This document shows, piece by piece, positions 37,767 to 48,570 of a DNA stretch of 64,000 nucleotides. Position 1 is the stretch's first letter; each line of letters opens with the position of its first letter. The translations under genes were made by a program, and so were the position numbers. Below the pieces are notes generated by a model that saw only the letters and a list, made by a program, of their open reading frames with translations, was not told where the DNA came from and ran no database searches. The stretch is from Isoetes taiwanensis (taxonomy: Eukaryota; Streptophyta; Lycopodiopsida; Isoetales; Isoetaceae), in contig JAJEKV010000384.1 of the NCBI GenBank assembly GCA_021234155.1, positions 185,269-249,268 of the forward strand, given 5' to 3'.

Positions 37767-40370
37767 ATGGCACAACTCAGAATTAGACTACCATCAGAAG
37801 ATTATGCATAATTGAGAGTAGAGCAGCAGGAAAAACAATTTGATGAAGATGAAAGTGGAGCTAAACATGCCAATTTATGGGCAAAGAGAGAGATATACCC
37901 CAGAGATCCATTCACGGGCAAGCATCCTAAATTCAATTGTATTGCTGAGCTTGTGCAGTTTGTTTGTGAAGGAAAAGCAGGGCTTCTTGGCTATTGTGAA
38001 AGTATGGTCCAGTATAACATGCAAACTTTATTTCATATGAATAATCTGGCATTTTGCTTGCAGCAGAAGCAAGAAGAGTGCTTATATTTGACTAAAATGG
38101 TTAATTCATTGGTCAAGCAAGTTGAAGTAAAGGACCATGATGCATCTAAATAGACAATGCAGCTCAGAAATAGGATCTTGCAATTGGAAGAAGATATGAA
38201 ATTGATGGATTTTGTTGTAAATCAGTCAAATAGAGAATCAATAATTGCAAATTCTGAGGCTAAAAAACATAAAATCAGAGTTTGCGTGTTGGAGAGGAGG
38301 CTTAAAAGATTAAAACAGACCTCTTTTGGTCTTAGACAAAGAAACAAAAACTTGAAGCCAATATCAACATTAAACCCCACATGTGGGGTTGTTAGAAAAA
38401 GAATTTGTGCTATACGTGACATGGTACATGGAAAGAACGATGCAAAAGCTGATAATGCGAAGGATACAAGTGCTCATAACATTAGCAAAGTTATGAGAAG
38501 TTTTGCCACAAAAAGGGACCTTATGACAATGCTAAATGCACCAGAAAATGGCTATTTCAGAAAAGCTATAATTAACATGGTTGTTCAAGATATCTGCTCT
38601 AAGATTGACATTGAAAAAATACAAGCAATTTGTGACTCGGCTAGGATTAGCACAAAAGCGTATAGGTTGCTGTTCAAACCATTCTACGATGCCTTGACTT
38701 CACTTGGTACAAAAAGTTTTATTGTTCAAAGGCCGTACTATGTACATAAGGTAAGGGCAGTGAGGAATAATTCGATTAATGAAGTATTTGGATGCATGCA
38801 CTCAATATTGTCAGGCCTGCCAATTGCATCCAAGAATCCTTCAAAAGGTAAAGAAGAAAGCAAATCTATGATAGGTCTGAATGAACATAATAATTTGTGG
38901 TTAGATTTGGAAGGTGTTTTGAGATTTATGGTAATTTACTATAATTTGCAAGAAAGCGATGTTGAAGGACAGCTGGAAGTTTGCATCAAGTTAGATGAGA
39001 TGGAATTATCTCATGCTAAAAAGTATGAGCGAGTTTCTTTGACTCTCATGAACAAGGCATTGTTGTCATCCTACGAAGAACAAGGGAAATTGAAGAAGAA
39101 AAAGAGAGATCCCGAGTGGTTCTCCGTTCAATCGGAGGATCATACATGCTGGTTAGGATTGTTTCAAGTCCGAAAGAAAAACCATGATGTATTAAAATGG
39201 GTGTTTGAACAAACAACTATCCCTGCTCTAATTCATAAGTATCATAGTGGTGAGAAATTGATTGTTGAAGGATTTGGCGCCTTCTTGATTAATTTTCACA
39301 TGGCTTCTGATTTGAAAACAGAAAAATGCATGTATAACATTTCAAATACGGGTGCAAAGACATCCAAGAATTGTATATATTGCAATTATACGTTGAAATC
39401 ATCAAAGAAAGGGCACTCTAAAAGTACTTTGGACTGTGATCAGCTTGCAGCACCAGATAGATATATAAATGATAAAATGTTTCAGCCAATATTGCCAATT
39501 CCGTTGGAGAGGGTTCATGTTTGTACGCTTCATGCACTTGTAAGGATTGTTGATAAAATGATCCACCATTCAGCCTGCTTTGTATGGAATATCAGAAATG
39601 AGGAGGACAGGAAAGAAGGGATTAAGCGAGTGGAGAAAGTACTATCGGAGGCTGGTTTACATGGCGGATGTGTCAAGTTGGAGAAAGACACTAAAAAATC
39701 TAATGGTAGGAGCTCTATTCCAGCCAAGGTTTTGATTGGAGGCTTATAAAGCACGCCATTTCTTGTCTAAAGTGGATAGTGCGCAAAGAGGAGACTTCGA
39801 GTTTGGTAAGATGTTCGTATATGCAGAACATGATAGAACAGAGACAACAGCAAAAAAGTTGAATGCATGGAATGCTTTACCTGATCTTAACGTGCTGCTA
39901 TAGAAGCATTACTTTACTGAAAGCAACAAGCAACAATTCGAAGCTGTCAGAACGCCTTTACAACAACTTTATATACAAGCATAGGGAGAGAGTGAAGTCA
40001 CACATTATGTGCATATAATTTATGCACACAGCCCCTGGTTTGCTGAAAAGTATGGAAGCCTTGCTATCTGGAACACGCAGGTAATGGAAAAATCCCATAA
40101 GCAAGCAAAGGTAGCCTTCAATCAAAAGACACGAGCAATAAATCTTCTCTTTCTAATCCACTAGTTCAGATGACCCAATGGTTCTATAGGAGAATAATAG
40201 CACGTCATGAAGAAAACATGGTGAGACGAGCTTCTCCAAATGTCCCAGATGCAACTATAGAAGCTGCAAAAAAACGAAGGCGAGAAACTTGGAAAAATTC
40301 AGAAGCAAATGACAGGTGCATAGAATGGAGGGAAAAGCGCCAAAGAGTTGGAAGCAAGTTTTGTTTGTAA
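37767..40370 (+). pseudogene. gene A: transposase-like protein of an unnamed family, copy 1
   Basis: One frame runs through 37767-39749 with only two in-frame stops (TAA 37809, TAG 38151). It then shifts frame at about 39747 and twice more, ending at 40370. Numbering from 38157, the parts are a coiled-coil N-terminal region (1-70), a helical region (115-210), VCIKLDEMELSHAKKYERVSL with D280, FHMASDLK with D385, NCIYC with C406 and C409, and a LERVHVCTLHALVRIVDKMIH block with H459. Further on (about 40060-40130) is KYGSLAIWN followed by MEKSHKQAK. The D ... D ... CxxC ... H ... E order resembles an RNase-H-fold (DDE) transposase, and uncharacterised TE-like proteins of fungi and invertebrates share similar blocks, as far as I recall. 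I do not recognise the superfamily. It converges on gene B. A second copy at 53940-56060 shows this is a repeat family. Confidence 0.65.
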
Positions 40371-41744
40371 TTACATTCTTATTTCACATCAAGAAAGTTG
40401 AAAAGGGCAGCAAAATTTTGTGCAGACTGATTTTACCTCGTTATTTTACCACGTTATTTTGTGCAGGTCAGTAGCTTTTCAATTCTTGCTTGAATTTTGT
40501 ATCCTTCGGTTTTCATTTGTTTTTTTTAGGTTAGATGTCTTCATGATTCTAAAATGTAGCAGAGTATATTTTTAACATTAAGTTTGTTGTTCTTAGCTTT
40601 TGACAATGCAATGTTGTTGTGACAGAGCACAATGAGTCTAGAGTACGATTCTGAAATATTGCCAAGGGCATTGAAGAAGAATTATTGAATCTCTTGTCCC
40701 ATAGAAATATTCAACGTATAGCGTAGATGAATATATTTAATTGATGCATCGTAATTGTGGAATTGAAATGACCAATAGCAGGATTGTAAAGGCAAGTCAT
40801 GTGAATTTAAGAATAAGAAGACAAAGATGAATTGTATTGATGGATACGATCTGTTGCACAAGCCCCAATTGTAGCTCTGTTATATATGTGAACAAATGCA
40901 TCCTTATATGGCTGAGATCTGAATGCTATTCCCAACAAGTCATCTAGATAAAAGCAAACTAGTTGGTCACCATGCTCTGGATACTTATCCTAGAATGATG
41001 ATTAGTATAGTACTTTGAAAAGCTGAATCAATAGTTGTATGCATGGCTTAGAAATCTGCAGTCAAAGACATAGAAGATTTAATACTCAATGCTCCATCTT
41101 ACAATAGCAAACTGAACAAGAAAGAAGAACATTTAATTGTAACTGTAAAAAATCCTCATAGTACTGAAGAGATACATTTCAGAACTGAAGGTTCAAAGTT
41201 TCAAAGTTTCAAAGTTTCAGAACTGAAGTTTCAGAGCTACTAAAGTTTCAACTTGTAGAACCTAGTCAATATAAAATCCTGATCAGCAAAAGAGTTGATT
41301 TCAGGAATTAAACCTGAAGATCCAGCATCCAACAAATTTTTTTCCCTATTATATTATTGATTTAATGCTGACTACATTTGGAAACTTGCAATCTTTACAC
41401 TTGATTTCGCATTCCCTGCGATATCCAATCTTTCTTCCATTCAAAAAGAATTGAAACTCCCCATGCATCCCGAAAGTATCTAATGACTTTCTAGGGTCAA
41501 GTAGCGTCAGGTCCTCCTCCACATTGAGCACTCTATTATCGGCAGCCGCCATAAATGTAACTCGGATCCATGAAAAAGGGATTACCGCCATGTTCTTTCA
41601 CGCTTTCCAATGATAACGTACCATTCTTCCAAAAGCGCTTTCTTGAGATACTTTTGCAGCTGTATGACCCAATGGGAAGTTTAGCACACCGCATTACCTG
41701 CATGAGCCTAGCACCGGTCATTACCGAAGGGATGTCATAATGGG

Positions 41745-43845
41745 CCTCGCAACGCCCGCTAATCCGGGAAGGCGCAAGATTTGGATGGTATGCAGAGTTT
41801 CTCAAGTGGGCCGGGCCCCCAATGGTGCGGTTCTCTCACAAAGACTCTTCAACGGGGCATTGCAAGAAGGCTTCCCCAACTTTGGACTACTAGTAGAGTT
41901 GTGCCCATATACAAAGCTTGGGGGACCCCCACCCAGCCCACCCAACTATCGTTACCATTATGGTCGGGCCTGTCTTTGCCAAGTTGCTTGCCGGGATTCT
42001 TGAGCGGCGATTGACACTTTGGGGCAGGGATGGAGAAGTGTGGGCTCGCACGCAGGCAAAAGCTTCCGCCCCCGGCATTCTACTATTGACCATATCTTCA
42101 CTCTGCGAACACTCATAGAGGATGGTTTAATCGGCCTTGAGAACCAGATTATTGTTGCTTTGTGGGATTTCGCAAAGGCTTTTGGACACAGTGCCTGGGG
42201 ATAAGTTGTGGGCCCGATTTGAGACAGACTGGGACCCCGTCGACTTGCGAGTACTGCTATATATGCAGACTATATGAGGCTTGCTCCGGTCGTCTCACAC
42301 TGTCGGGGAGCCCGTTGTTAGTAACATTGGGGTGCCAAGGCTGCCCTATCCCCGACGCTCCGACTTGTACATTGACCAGCTAGAAGAATGGCTAGCCGAG
42401 CATGGGAGGGGGAGGCTGGTTGATGCACCACATAATCCCGCAACTCATATATGCTGATGATGTTGGCCTGCTCGCATATACCCCAGAGGACATGCAACGC
42501 CACTGGATGCTTTTGGACACTTTCTGCCAATTTTACGACATGAGTTAACTTGGCCAAGACAAGGGTGCTGCTGGTCCCATCATCTCGGCACCCACGTCTT
42601 CCCTCATTCACTTACCAGAGGCAGGTAGTGGAGGTGGCTCAGTCTTATAAGTATTTGGGCATTGAGTTTTCTACTACCACACTTTGGGATGCATCCATCA
42701 GGTTACGGGTCACCTGCAGGTCGGAAAGCCCTGTATGCAATGCAAAACAACAAATCACAAGGCAGAGTCAGTATGCATGGGGTCACTGTGCACACTTGTT
42801 CAGGGCCTTGGTTGAACCGGTCCTCCTCTATGGGGCGTATGTGGGGGGCCCGATGATATCCCTCACCACTTGGAACGATCTAGAGCAGTATGTAAAGCTT
42901 TCTTGGCGGGCACCGGGAGTGAAATCCACGGTCCCATATCAGATCTTGCCCAAGAGACAGGCTTCCTTCCATTCTGAGGGTCTGTATTTGGAGCGTCACA
43001 TTATTTACTTCAGAAGGTGGTGGCTATGGATGAAGCCCGGCTGCCCAACCTTGCTTTGGCAATGGCGATGGGCCGGCGACTCAAAGCCTGCTTGGAAAGA
43101 CAAGCAAGCCCGGTGGTTCGCTATGGAATGTGCGAGGCACCGCAGATGTGGATCGGTGCATACACCAGGAAGCAGCGCTGAAGGCGATACTTGGATGCTT
43201 GCTTCATGGGCAAGCTTTTGGGATCAGAGGCCTGTCACATGTCAAAGTGGCAAATTATCGACGGCGAGGTTAATCCCATGCTCACGAGGGGCCCACACCA
43301 CTACCCTGCGCACCCGTCTACCCATGAAAAAGCGCGGGGTGATTGCTTCCCCGCCACCGACAGTGCACACCACCTCCGCATTGGAGAGCGGGGAGATGGA
43401 TTCGGGAGCGGCGTGAGGACGCAGTCTGTCGATCATCGGCAGGCGCCATTGAGGATGAAAGTCGCGCCCTCGGGCCCGTCGGCGATACGGGCATATCGGG
43501 CTCGGTATGCTTCGGTTAGTTGTGCTTATCGGGCCTTGCATGAGCTCTTGAGCACGCCCTCTGTAGGCTTGTTGGGATCGTACCTCCGGGAGGTAATGGA
43601 TACGCGGACTCCGGTTATGCCCCCGTCCGACATTAACCTGTTGCATACTTGTGATTATGTATATAATCATGCAAGATGTCGGCATCCTTATTGCTACTAA
43701 GGTTTTCCCCGAAAACCCTTTGGGGGCGGGGGTTTTAATCACGGTAGTAATCGCTTCTTTGCTCTCTCTCTTTGTACTTGGGTCCCATAGGCGGTTGGTC
43801 TCCGTGGACGATAAAATCATATTCTATTCTATTCTATTCTATTCT
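41745..43845 (+). mobile_element. LINE, 5'-truncated, with (ATTCT)n tail
   Basis: Reverse transcriptase is readable through several frames: RVVPIYKA and a VGPVFAKLLAGILERRLT segment at 41885-42010, a FRPRHSTIDHIFTLRTLIED segment at 42063-42122, and VALWDFAKAF near 42153-42185. The catalytic LIYADDVGLLAY follows, with YADD at 42450-42461. The thumb-side block YKYLGIEFSTTTLWDAS is at 42640-42690. The 3' UTR holds GGGTCCCATA and GTGGACGATAAAA, then ATTCT repeats at 43821-43845. It lacks ORF1 and the endonuclease. It lies inside the minus-strand gene B, whose coding sense is seen on both sides. Confidence 0.8.
43821..43845. repeat. (ATTCT)n tail of plus-strand LINE
   Basis: Five ATTCT units directly after the LINE 3' UTR. 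It is the same unit, in LINE sense, as the tail at 32041-32068. Confidence 0.9.
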
Positions 43846-45559
43846 TTCAATAAAATAGTTGCAATATAACATTTGCTTAGTCAACCTGTATCTGCAAAAA
43901 AATGGTGAACTTTTAGAAATAGTCTTAGAAATGGTGAATCTGTATCTGCAATAGTCTTAGAAATATACATATTACCTAAAAATGAACATATTTGTTGCAG
44001 CCATGCATTCAATAATTTGGCCTCCACTTTCATGCTCCCTCCGCATCCAATCAGCAAAAAATAAGCCTTCTAATGTCTTGGTTGTAACGTGATTACACGT
44101 ATATGTTTGAGGAGCAACCTTAAACGATTCAGATTGAAAGAAGAAGTAAAATACGTTAACTGGCAAAAACACTTTGCTGGCACATCTAACTCCACCACTT
44201 TCTGTGAGGGTCCTATAGACTTCTTTTGTCAGATGTATACGATAGGTTGTTAGTACTTTCTCGATCCACGTAATTCAGCACCCATGGATTTTTAAGTTTG
44301 GGGGACCGATCTCCACATGTTTTTCTATGCGCCTTGCGAATCTTGTATAGTGGAATTTATGAAACCGGATGCCTTCATCATGCAGACTTTTCCTTGAAAA
44401 ATCCTGAAATAATAGCTGCCCTATCTTATAATGGTAGACTTCAAGGACGCTTGTAATGCTCTGAGCTGAAACTCTATCAACAAAGTCAGAGGAGGAAATG
44501 TAATTGGCTTCAAGTTTAGGACATGATGACTTCCCTGCAATTGACTCCTTTGCCATTTCACGTGGATTGTAAGCATGCTCACAACAAAAAAAAAGAACCT
44601 TCTTACCACCATGACTAAATACAATGTCTTTTACTCGTCCCTTCCAATGAGTTGAGAGGTCATTTAACCTGGACTTATCCACCTTATGCTCACCAGCTGT
44701 TCGAGGCATCATGATAACCCATGAACCAATTGAAACACGAAGTTCAAGCCAATCACCCTCACTTTTCTGATTACGCACAATAACTGTATCTAGACCAGAC
44801 CTAAGCATTGACATGACCTGCAGACAACAAAACAAGAATCTGAGCAACAATTTTGTCATGCAAAATGATAAGCGAAGCACTGGATTTTTGAGAACTAAGC
44901 ACTAGCTTCAATCGATATTAACATTGCTGTAGCAACTAGCTCCACATGAATTGAAAGCTTTAAATTCTCCCCAAATAACTTGGCCCACTACTAACTAATT
45001 TTATATGTGAATACTCATTTTACATCACACAGGACTCAGAAATAACAGAGGAATTGGCTTGCCAAGAGAGAAATGTAATAATGTAAAAAACCAAAATTAA
45101 AAGCAAAGCAAAACTGGATTACAGCAAAGATACAAACTGTAGCATGTAGCAGAAGAGAAGCAAGTTGTTTCTTAAAAAACCAGCTTCAGAACACTTCAAT
45201 CTTAATGCATATGAAAGAATGAAATGGCATGTTAAGCTCATTTAGATACACATAATTATCTGAAACCCAAGCTTAAAACTTCTATCAATGCCTATTCAAG
45301 AATGATTGAAATGGATCTCAAAGATTAGGACAAATTTGGCTCTCACGCAATGGAATGGGATTGTAGAACTCTATCAGGGCAACCTCTGCTATCGCTATAC
45401 CAAAGGCAGTGTTACAAACATGATTTTTTTTTTATGTAAACTAGCAAGTCACACCTGATTTGTTTTGATGCTCCTCCAATCAAAATCTGTAGATGAACCG
45501 AGTGGATGAATCGGAACTCCTTACCCCTTCTTTACGCCTCAGAAAGCCTAACCCAAACC

Positions 45560-45591
45560 ACATTAGGTGGATTTGGGGTCTGAAAATGGCC
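45560..45591. repeat. left terminal inverted repeat of the candidate element
   Basis: It contains GGGGTCTGAAAATGGCC, matched exactly and inverted at 59021-59037. The outer part ACATTAGG is also matched at the right end. Confidence 0.6.
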
Positions 45592-45939
45592 CTTATCTTG
45601 GGCTAAAGATTTCCCGTCGGTCGCCCGGGACCAATCAGGTTTAGCGCCTTTTTCGAAAGTCGGTATTACTTGGCGGGGTAGAAGGATGAAGCGGGCTTAC
45701 TTGGCATCCACATGGCGTATTTTCATAGGGGATACTGCGCTTTTATTGCAACCATTTTAATGGCGTATTTTTTGAGATTAACCCGCCGCCCAAAATAATG
45801 GGTGACTTTGACCGCCTCTTGTCGGCGTCACCAACTCCTTGTCAAATTTTGGCCAAACCTCAGTCTGTCACTCCGGGCCTCGTGCATCCTCTCCGCCTTC
45901 ACTCCTCATCCGCAATCCATGTCTCCTGTAATTTTCTGT

Positions 45940-46860
45940 GTTCTTGCCCCATTTGAGAACTCCCAAGGTCAAGAAGTGGGAGGTTTTGTCTCAATAGGGT
46001 TCAGTGGGTGAGTATCTGCCATCAGCGAGGGGACATAGAGTTAAGCGACAAAAGGCGATCGGGGCGATGCGGACACATTGGATAGGTAGGATAAAAGAGT
46101 TCAAGTTGAATTCTAGCGGCGAGGAAAGTGGAAAGTATAACAATACGACATGCATATACCCCTTCGATATGGCCAAAGAGCTAATCTCCACCAAAAGCAG
46201 CTTCCCAAAATTGCCCTTAAATGGTAACCACCTTAAACGGATCACCCGGCGAAGCTGGCTTGTCTACTTAGCGCGTAGAGATAGTTTAGCGTCGTGTGAT
46301 CTCTTCTCTCATTTCTTTTCGTTGACGCGTGTTTACAAACAAATTTATTGTGCGGGTTTATGTTTATCGGGGCGTCGTGGATGTCATTCCGGCCCGAAAG
46401 TATTAGTAGTGTACTTGTGGGTGTATCACATAGACATCGGAATTGTCCTTTTCAAGGTATGGATGCGGTGACCTTGCGGGGTATAGGCATACGGTTTTAC
46501 GGACATGATTATAGCGTAAAGGTCGGGGAAACCGAGCTTGAGGGCGGTTGAATTGCCCCCTTTAAGTGAACTTTGTAAGCCCGAGACTAATGAGAACAAT
46601 GTAATTGCAATGAAGAAATGCATGGCTGACGAGGTGCAAGCGGAATGTGCAGAAACGGGGCGTGAGGATGAGTTTCAAAATCTTCACCGTTTGAGGTATT
46701 TGCTAACATATTCCGGATGGCGCGGGGAAGTTCAAAAGCTCAAGACATATCGTGCTTTCTCCCCCCTGCCGATTTTGTGGATGGCTTATTTTTGGTTCCG
46801 ACCAGGATGTTCGATTCCACGAATCATCCGGTCAACTAACAGAGGTCCGGCGTAGTTAAG
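45940..46860 (+). pseudogene. gene B': second copy of the BAH-like protein
   Basis: The protein matches gene B in two blocks. Block one (about 45980-46210) has FVSIGFSG, then THWIGRIKEF and a FDMAKELISTKSSFPKL segment, against VSIGSWV, THWKGRVKDI and REMAKESIAGKSSCPKL in B. Block two (46350-46550) has FIGASWMSFRPESISSVLV and a GIGIRFYGHDYSVKVGE segment, against YISSSDFVDRVSAQSITSVLE and EGIRFHKFHYTRFARRIE. Between them is a 130-bp stretch without similarity that carries GTCGTGTGATC. It may be an intron or a small insertion. The C-terminal half of B is not recognisable here; 46550-46860 stays open but differs. Frame changes between the blocks show decay. Confidence 0.5.
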
Positions 46861-47396
46861 TCCTCCTTTAAGTTCAGATACTTTCTTCCAAAACAATATT
46901 TATCGTTAATTGTCAACTAGAGCGAAGGAAGCGAGAAAAAGAGAGGTTTTACAACTTTTTGGGAGCCGTTTGAGGACCATAATAGACACTTTCCGATCAC
47001 GGTGGATATTCGAGTATGGAGAGGGAGGAAGTCATTTATCGGCCACCATGGAAAGTGAATGGCCATTATCCGAGAACTAAGAGTGCTAATGGAGGCAGAG
47101 GAAAATTCTGGACGACTTCCATTATTTTATTGATGGCATTAGGGTTGGTTTAGGCAAGAGGAAATGTAAAAGTTTAGTGAGTTCGCGATCAACAAGAAAT
47201 TGTCTATCGGCTAAGCGCTTTGAATCTCGGTTTTTATTTGTGTTTTTTGTCTCGATGTTTTAGGGTTTCGTATTTTGTCCGATATTTTTTAGGGTTCCGT
47301 ACAATTATTTAAAACGTTACCATCATATTTTACTTTAACATTTTTTTTACTATTTATCTCCCGCGCGGTTGTCCCCATTTTTGTCGGTGTTCGTAG

Positions 47397-47404
47397 TATA
47401 AAAG
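47397..47404 (+). promoter_or_regulatory. TATA box of H3-like gene copy 2
   Basis: TATAAAAG lies 27 bp before the ATG at 47424. That is close, so the leader would be very short or the start site lies downstream of the usual distance. Confidence 0.45.
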
Positions 47405-47423
47405 CGCCATCCGCTGAGAAGCC

Positions 47424-48205
47424 ATGGCAAGAACTAAGCAAACGCAAGGATCCATCAGGTGGTGTAAGGCGGTGATTACATTAGTCCGCCTTCTTCATCC
47501 GACTCCCGAAGTCTCGATAGAGATTCTCCTCCTCCGACCATGCCCTAACGAAGACCGGAAAAAGAAATCCGCGACAGACCGGGGCGGAGAAGCAGCCCGG
47601 AGTAAGTAGGGAGGTGCACTCCGGTTCGAGACAGAGGACAAAAATGTGAGACCGGCGAGCAGAATATGATGCCGGATTAGTGGGCAGCTGCCTCTTCTTG
47701 CCTCTTCCTGCTCCTCCTGTTCCTCCTGTGGAGGTGCCAGACCCAAATCGAGGAGGAGGCCCACCTCGAAAGGGAAGGCGACCAGGAATGTGAGGAGACG
47801 GCCGGAAGAGTCAGCCGAGGAACAGCTCGCAGATGCTGGGGAGGAGGCGGCCGGAAAAGAGTCGGCCGAGCAAATGTGCTCCAAATGCTGGGGTGGGTGA
47901 GGGTAGAGGCGGAAGCGAAGAAGGCCTGGTGATAAAAGCAGCGAGATTAAGAAGCATCGAGGGAAGAGCTTGAGATGGTCATTCTGGGCGTCTCCCATTT
48001 GCCGAGTGCGGAGAGAGATTGCAAGAGTGTGGTGCGCGGCATCATACATTCTGAGAATTCAAGCAACTGCCTTAAATGCTCTTCAAATGGCTTCGAAGCG
48101 GTTGGTGTCGGGTCTGTTCGAGACTCATGACTTGCGGCCAATACATGCCAAGCGGTATTTGTCATGCCCAAGGACATGCGCCTCGTCACGCATAAAGGGA
48201 TCCCT
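47424..48205 (+). pseudogene. histone H3-like gene with long tail (degenerate), copy 2
   Basis: It opens with MARTKQT, identical to H3, then changes frame at once. A long tail follows, in its last part basic and in one frame with the fold from about 47728 (RPKSRRRPTSKGKATRNV). The histone fold reads in a single frame at about 47925-48150: RRKRRRPGDKSSEIKKHR matches H3 KKPHRYRPGTVALREIRKY. CRVRREIARVW matches FQRLVREIAQDF. LNALQMASKRLVSGLFETHD then IHAKR matches MALQEACEAYLVGLFEDT then IHAKR. A one-base shift then restores FVMPKDMRL (H3: VTIMPKDIQL). Two stops lie in the tail at about 47900. A chromatin role is expected for the parent family. It lies inside the candidate TIR element between B' and the coiled-coil genes. 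Confidence 0.75.
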
Positions 48206-48470
48206 AGTACTATGGTCAAAATTTTATGGCTGAATACAACAAGAAGAAAGACCCCCGGAAAAAAGGCCGTGAAGTGCCTTTGTGTTTTTTCATATGTATA
48301 ATATTTCTTAATGCAATGGCTTTATAAGCTTAATCTCTTAGTCCATTTCTTTCTTAGAAGCCTAGCTTCGCACTTTGTATTTTTTTTTTAATGTTATACG
48401 TGAGGATCACAATGACGACAAGCATTGTGCTTTTTGTTGCACATAGTAGTCTTGGCGTCGTGTGATCCAA

Positions 48471-48494
48471 CCCTAACCCTAACCCTAACCCTAA
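48471..48494. repeat. (CCCTAA)4, vertebrate-type telomere repeat
   Basis: Four perfect CCCTAA units sit next to GGCGTCGTGTGATCC at 48454-48468. Most land plants have CCCTAAA telomeres, so the six-base unit is unexpected. It may act as a telo-box-like promoter word for the gene starting at 48571. Confidence 0.9.
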
Positions 48495-48570
48495 AATGTA
48501 CGGACAAATCTCCCACAAAATTTGTGTCCCCTTTCATAATCGACAAACGGCCTACTTGAGTTCAAAAGTG

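Larger units (their letters stand above)
41349..44880 (-). pseudogene. gene B: BAH-like domain protein, split by a LINE
   Basis: Minus-strand coding sense starts inside 44880-44275. The first 21 codons look like intron ending at a CTGCAG acceptor near 44818. The frame then reads VSIGSWVIMMPRTAGEHK, WKGRVKDIVFSHGG, an AYNPREMAKESI block, YISSSDFVDRVSAQSI and SVLEVYHY. Length and spacing suit a BAH domain, a chromatin reader or protein-binding module, though this is recognition by eye. More coding sense follows at 44172-43972 (VFLPVNVFYFFFQSESFKV ... ADWMRREHES). A LINE fills 41745-43845. Beyond it the gene seems to resume at 41740-41349 with HYDIPSVMTGARLMQVM, a frameshift, and NVEEDLTLLDPRKSLDTFG. 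The tail ECEIKCKDCKFPNV has a CxxC pair. The homologous B' lies at 45940-46860. It converges on gene A with about 1 kb between the ends. Confidence 0.5.

Noticed and set aside
39530-39754. Minus-strand open stretch resembling the plus-strand one at 54316-54777
   Set aside because: Both are antisense shadows of the two transposase-like genes A and A'; the similarity is real but belongs to the other strand.
47495-48049. Minus-strand open stretch of 184 codons, serine and leucine rich
   Set aside because: The plus strand of the same stretch encodes the basic tail and the beginning of the H3-like fold; the long minus frame follows from its codon composition.
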